Source: Cardiocondyla obscurior
Lineage: Eukaryota > Arthropoda > Insecta > Hymenoptera > Formicidae
Assembly: GCF_019399895.1 (NCBI RefSeq)
Contig: NC_091879.1
Span: 1,116,001 to 1,180,000 of the forward strand
DNA length: 64,000 nucleotides
Direction: 5' to 3'
In this document: positions 59,248-64,000 of the stretch, in pieces
Layout of the letters: each line of letters begins with the position of its first letter
Position numbering within the stretch: position 1 is the first letter of the stretch
Notes under the pieces: generated by a model
Told to the model about the DNA's origin: nothing
Seen by the model: the letters and a program-made list of their open reading frames with translations, nothing else
Databases searched by the model: none
Program-made: the position numbers and the translations under genes

Positions 59248-62200
59248 AAAATCTCTACTTCCTTTAATTTTTCGGATTTAAAGACGCAATTAAAACGCGT
59301 TAAATTTCGTTTTGCAATTTTTAGTCGGGTATAAATTAATTATCGTATCGAATAAGCTGTCCGTTTAATTTTTTTTTTTTTGTTTTTTAACTGAGCACTC
59401 GCGGAAATTTTTAGTATTCATTATTGTTACGCTCGCCAATATTGTGAAAGAGACAAAGCCAATGACGTCGGTTTCTATTGAAACTACAATCTAGCCCGGC
59501 TATGCAAGACCTTAAAAGATATCGTAAACTCTGCGAGATAAGACGGGGGTCGGATGATGGGTGGAAGTATGAGCGAAGGAGAGGCTGCACGAGACTGAAT
59601 CGACTAGCGAGAGATGGAGAGATTCGGGACGAAGGTGGCAGGCCAAAGTGGAGGCGAGGAACGGAGAGCGGAAGGAGGAAGCGAGATTGCCTTTAATCCA
59701 GCTAGATTTAATACGAGCGACAAATTTTGCCGGAGAATTAATTGAATGCTGCCGTCGGGATTGGCGCTGCGCAGATTATTGTATGCCGGTTTAACAGCCC
59801 GGGGCTCGACATTATGTCCCAGCTCTTCTTGAGCAACCCTTGGAGTTATATCGTCATCGTCATCCCTCTTTCGGACCGTCACTCTCCTACCGTTCCCTCC
59901 CTTCCCGCCCCCGACACTTCCGGTTTGCGATCATTTGACTATCCAGCCGCGTCATGGCTTTAATTCTAATCGCTAGATTAAATTAAATGTATGGACCGAA
60001 CCCGCTCTGACAAATCTATTTATCACAGGCCTGCCTAGGTAACATTAACTATTTACGTAGATACTGAAACTGATTATAAAGAAATAAAAAAAAGAAAAAA
60101 TAAAAAGAAATGTCTTCTTTTTTTTCAACATTCCTTCCTGGATTTACGCGCAACAATTAAATTCTTAAATACCCGCGTAGCAAAATTCCAAGATAATTAT
60201 CATTTACGTGCATTATTCCACATGTTGGCACGTTGTGTCACCGATGTAAGGGACCAAGAAGAAGCTGGGGAGACGGTAAAAGGGTCCACCCCGCGCTTGA
60301 CAGTCATAATTGAATCCAATCTTCCGTAAAATGGGGTAGCACTGATATTTTTGAATTGAATAAAGGGGAATCATTAGGATGAGAGGCCTGCCTCGGGCGG
60401 CAGGTTGAGAGGTAGAGAAAGGCGGACCGGCAGGCAACCTCGGAAAGATTCGCGGAAGAAAAGAAAGAAGAGAGAAAAAAAAAAAAAAGTGGTGACGAGG
60501 AGCAAACGGAATAGAAGGCAGAAGAAGGAGAGAGGGAGAGATAAAGAGAAAGGGATGAAGGTAAAGATATGGCGAGCGTCAACTGGAGAGACAAAGAGCA
60601 GGGTCGCGTATAATGGCCGGCGATAATCCTGTCGCGCGGATTAATTCGCAAATATTTCAATCTCGCGACATAAAGGGATGTAAATTACATTTTTGGTCGA
60701 ACGCTCCCGGAGGGTACCATGCAACGGTTTCGAGCGAGAGATAGACTCGTAGAGCACGGGAAGCGGGATAATCGTTTTATTAACCAAATAAAATCGATGA
60801 TTGAATGAGGATAATCGCGTTCGCGGACCCTCGAACTCTCCGGCCTTGCGCAATCCCCGGGAGGATTCGCCTTATTGACACAGATGTCACCGTTGGATCA
60901 TTTTGTCGTAGTTAGCAGCGTGAAATTTTCCAGGATTGAATTTACGCCCACCCCCGGCGGGTGAACGTACACGCATCCCGGTGTATTTTTCTCTTTTTTT
61001 TTTTTCCACCTCTCGCCGCGCGACCGTTTTTTACCTTCATTAAAGCGCGAAACGTAGAACCGAACATTTTTCAGATCGAACCGACAGGCTCACCTGCACC
61101 GTACGTGAATCGAAACGGTAATTAAGAAAAAGGTCCCTGGCGTCAGCGAGCTACAATTTACGCCGCATTAAAAGAAGAAATAACCAGGAGCGTTAGACGC
61201 GAGTGTCGCTAATGTTTCCTGCGAGAGAAGAGAATCGATAAGAGGACCTATCGAAGTAACAACGCGCGAGGTGAAAATCGAAGAAGTCACGCAGTTGTGA
61301 TAACTTCCGAATCATCGTGCAGCGCGTTGAATTTTATTTAAAAGTGATTTATCGATGCTTTCGTTAAGTAAAAGATGAATTCGCGGACAACGATATATCG
61401 TAGCCACGTACGCAATTAATTTAAATGCCGGCGGTGAGCGCTCGCCATAAATTGAAAACCGCGGCGACGTAACAGAAACAATGCGTCTTCGCTGGAGCGA
61501 TTCTTTCGTTATTGTTCTCCGTGTAACGTTCGCATGATTGTGGCACGCGTATCTCGCAACGCCTGCGTGTGCGACGTGGGTTACGCGCGCGTATACAAAG
61601 GCGCAACGGGGTCCGTCCCGTAAAGTGCAGTTATGAATGCAGGAAGGGGCGCGAAGGTCCGGGGGTTGCACGTGGCGGGGTTGTCTCCGTATTTTGACAG
61701 CACGTCGACACGACGTTTCCGCCTCTCGGTACGGAAGCGCCAACTTCCGAAGAGATTTATCGCGGAGACACGTGAGCAAAGGGACAATAATTGTCGTTGA
61801 CTTGGCTAGGGCTACATTTAAATCTTCTCTTTGCTACTCGATCCTCGATATCGTCGTCCTATTATCATCGGCCCGCATTCGAAGAAATAGAAAATTACTT
61901 CACGTGCGAATAATAAATATTTAACGTATAGAAATTGACGAGAAAATAAAAAGAAAAAAAAAAAAAACGTGGCTATTAAATTAATGAATTATTATTATTT
62001 CTGTTAACGTTTAGAAAAAAGAAGTCGAAAAAAGGTCCGTTTATTCAAGCTACGAGAATACGTAAGTGTTATAAGGATATTAATTTTTTATCTTCCGACT
62101 TTACCCACAGATGCGCGTCGTTAATAATAAAAGAACGTTAAGTATTTAATTTAACATTAATTTCCAATAAATATGCGTAAATTGCGCATTAAAGTCACAT

Positions 62201-63447
62201 TGTGACATCTGTACGTAATTACTGAATAGACGTGTACTGACTCTAATGTGTCGTCTGATGCATATGCATATCGAAAAGTATTATCTCAACGCGATACGGG
62301 TATCGTGACTAATAACGCAATGATACTTAGCGTGGGTATATGTCTGTTTAGCACAAAAGTGTATTAGAATACAACGGCGAGTGAATTAGGAGAGGAAAAA
62401 AAAAAAAAACAGTGATGTCACCCTCTGCCAACCATATGTGACTTTCCAAAAATACGTAATGCTAATAGTAATTGATGGTCACGTTAGTGTGCCGCTTCCT
62501 AATTCGTGTCGTCCGTGAAATATATCTAGTGTCCTGTGGAAACGGCGGTACGCAAACAGCTGTTACGCGATGGGCAACGTTGACTTACAATTCACATCTG
62601 GTTCACCGAAGGCGACGGACGACACCGACATCGCGAGGTATTAGAAGAGGCATTACGAGTTAGTCGGCATTCTTTCACGCATTTCGTAGATTCTTCCTAT
62701 AGCGAGACTGGTAAGTACGCGAATAGTTAACAACTTTCAAGGAGCACTAACTGCCTCGATACCGCGAAATAAAAGCAGCCTGACGAGACCTGTAATTTAT
62801 AAATTGAGGACGATCGTCTTCAAACCGAATACTTATGATCGCGATATTGATAAGATGTGATATATAGTAAATTAATAATTTATACGAAGCTACGTCTTTA
62901 TATTTTTTAACAATTCTCTTTCTCATAAATCACGTTTTCTCTTTCTCATAAATAGACTGACTGCAAATATTGTATAATATGTGTAGAACATTTACTATAG
63001 AAATTATTATAAGTTAAGATACGATAATGTAGAATATGATACTATCAATTTCGGTGTCATTTCGCAATAAATGAAACGAATTTACAGCGGATTAAAATGC
63101 TGAATGTGTCCTCCACACATGCCGATGGAAACGTAAAAAATATATATACTGACCCCTATATAAATGCTCACGTACCCATAAACATGCGCACGTGTACGTT
63201 GACGTGCTTGTATATTAACGCATTCAAATGCATGTGTATCCGCCTATTCGTATATGTATGTATTCAAGAGTAGATATTATACATCCCCATGAGAAGATGC
63301 GGGCGAGTGACAACCATATGCATTGCGTTGAATCCATAATATCGCAATATGTGAATGTCGACAAGGCGGTCTCCGATGTAAAAAAAAAAAAAAAAAGAAA
63401 AAAAGAGATTGAAAGCCGACCAGCTACGTCAACAGCTTCCGTCCTTT
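59248..63447. other. Gene-free stretch
   Basis: No supportable gene. There are purine-rich tracts at 59.56-59.69 and 60.45-60.56 kb, and a GC-richer segment at 61.4-61.8 kb with a 155-codon minus-strand frame (61312-61779) of mixed composition that I do not recognise. AT-rich after 61.9 kb. Confidence 0.5.
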
Positions 63448-63476
63448 TTCTTTTTTTTTTCTTTTTTCTTTTCCAG
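63448..63476 (+). other. Strong splice-acceptor-like sequence
   Basis: A 25-nt almost pure T/C tract ends TTTTCCAG with AG at 63475-63476, followed by GGATAG/GTATGT. A conventional donor follows only 6 nt later and no frame stays open (TAG is the second codon), so an exon is not established. Confidence 0.25.
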
Positions 63477-64000
63477 GGATAGGTATGTAAAGCTTGCTCA
63501 CATAACAGAGTGAGGTAGAATCAGATTTTATGTCCATTTCATTAATCGAGGATTATTAAATGCCCGCCCGATCGAATCAAAAGAAAAGAACAAAAAAAAA
63601 AAAAAACTTAAATCAAACTGCAGAAATCACATTGCCATGAATTTTAATGGCGTAATTATTGCGGCAGATATTTTGAAAAGATTTTAATCCGTCATTATAA
63701 GAAAGAAGACTCCACTGTGTGCATAACATATTAATAAGCATGAGATGTGTGTCGTTTATATTTTGCATTCTGCTCCCGTCATGAAACATTATGCATTCGA
63801 ATCGTCGCTTGTTTCGATAAACAGCGATATTATCTATGATAAAAAATAGAGCGTATAAGTTTTGAACGGATGCATTATATATTCGTAGGTCAAAGAGTAA
63901 AGCGGTGTTAGATCTGATATTCTGCGCGATATTGATCTTATAAATATAAATGGTCCGATCATGAGTATCAGCGATGTGATTTCGTAAAAGGTGATTTTTA
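63477..64000. other. Right edge, no gene seen
   Basis: AT-rich DNA with an A run at 63592-63605 and no supportable open frame. Confidence 0.5.

Noticed and set aside
63509..63520. let-7-like TGAGGTAG
   Set aside because: Only the seed matches; the following bases differ from let-7 and no hairpin partner is present.
1..64000. CRISPR arrays, operons, rRNA, snRNA
   Set aside because: No spaced direct repeats, bacterial gene arrangement or recognisable rRNA/U-snRNA cores were seen; the sequence is eukaryotic.

Overview
The window reads as nuclear DNA from an insect, most likely a hymenopteran and plausibly an ant. The reasons are abundant CpG throughout, GC-rich blocks alternating with AT-rich stretches, many long poly(A)/poly(T) and GA/CT runs, spliceosomal splice signals, and no operons or long open frames. 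The species call is inference.

Only one coding exon can be supported well. On the minus strand, 597 down to 492 encodes an N-terminus beginning MSRRKQARPSR, preceded by an in-frame stop and followed by a good splice donor. MSRRKQxxP is the N-terminal motif that recruits the NuRD co-repressor, found in a small set of developmental multi-zinc-finger regulators (SALL/spalt, FOG/u-shaped, BCL11/CG9650 and ZNF521 types). The rest of that gene lies off the left edge. Positions 1-485 are the start of its first coding intron, and the CpG-rich stretch at about 598-3110 is its likely 5' leader and promoter.

The other ~60 kb looks like a gene desert upstream of that regulator. It has GC-rich blocks (about 8.0-9.8, 10.4-10.7, 11.3-12.3, 24.6-25.9, 33.3-34.3 and 43.4-43.8 kb) in which open frames are shadows of composition. 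Between them are AT-rich stretches with simple repeats and homeodomain-like TAATTA motifs. Weak gene candidates are a TATA/initiator pair with a short ATG exon (23.93-24.22 kb, plus), an acceptor/donor-bounded segment (16.53-16.72 kb, plus) and a minus-strand open segment (42.58-43.01 kb). A decayed DDE transposase fragment sits at 40.43 kb.

The least explained features are structural. A 43-bp perfect inverted repeat (55,534-55,576 and 58,696-58,738) fits the ends of a 3.2-kb TA-flanked element with no recognisable transposase. Two long hairpins have primary-microRNA-like geometry (55,029-55,150 and 34,776-34,875). A branched palindromic element lies at 59,108-59,247. A perfect 20-bp POU/homeodomain-like palindrome lies at 30,334-30,353, and a 44-nt perfectly alternating purine-pyrimidine tract at 18,841-18,884. 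No complete new system is demonstrated. The right-hand 55-59 kb cluster deserves the closest look.
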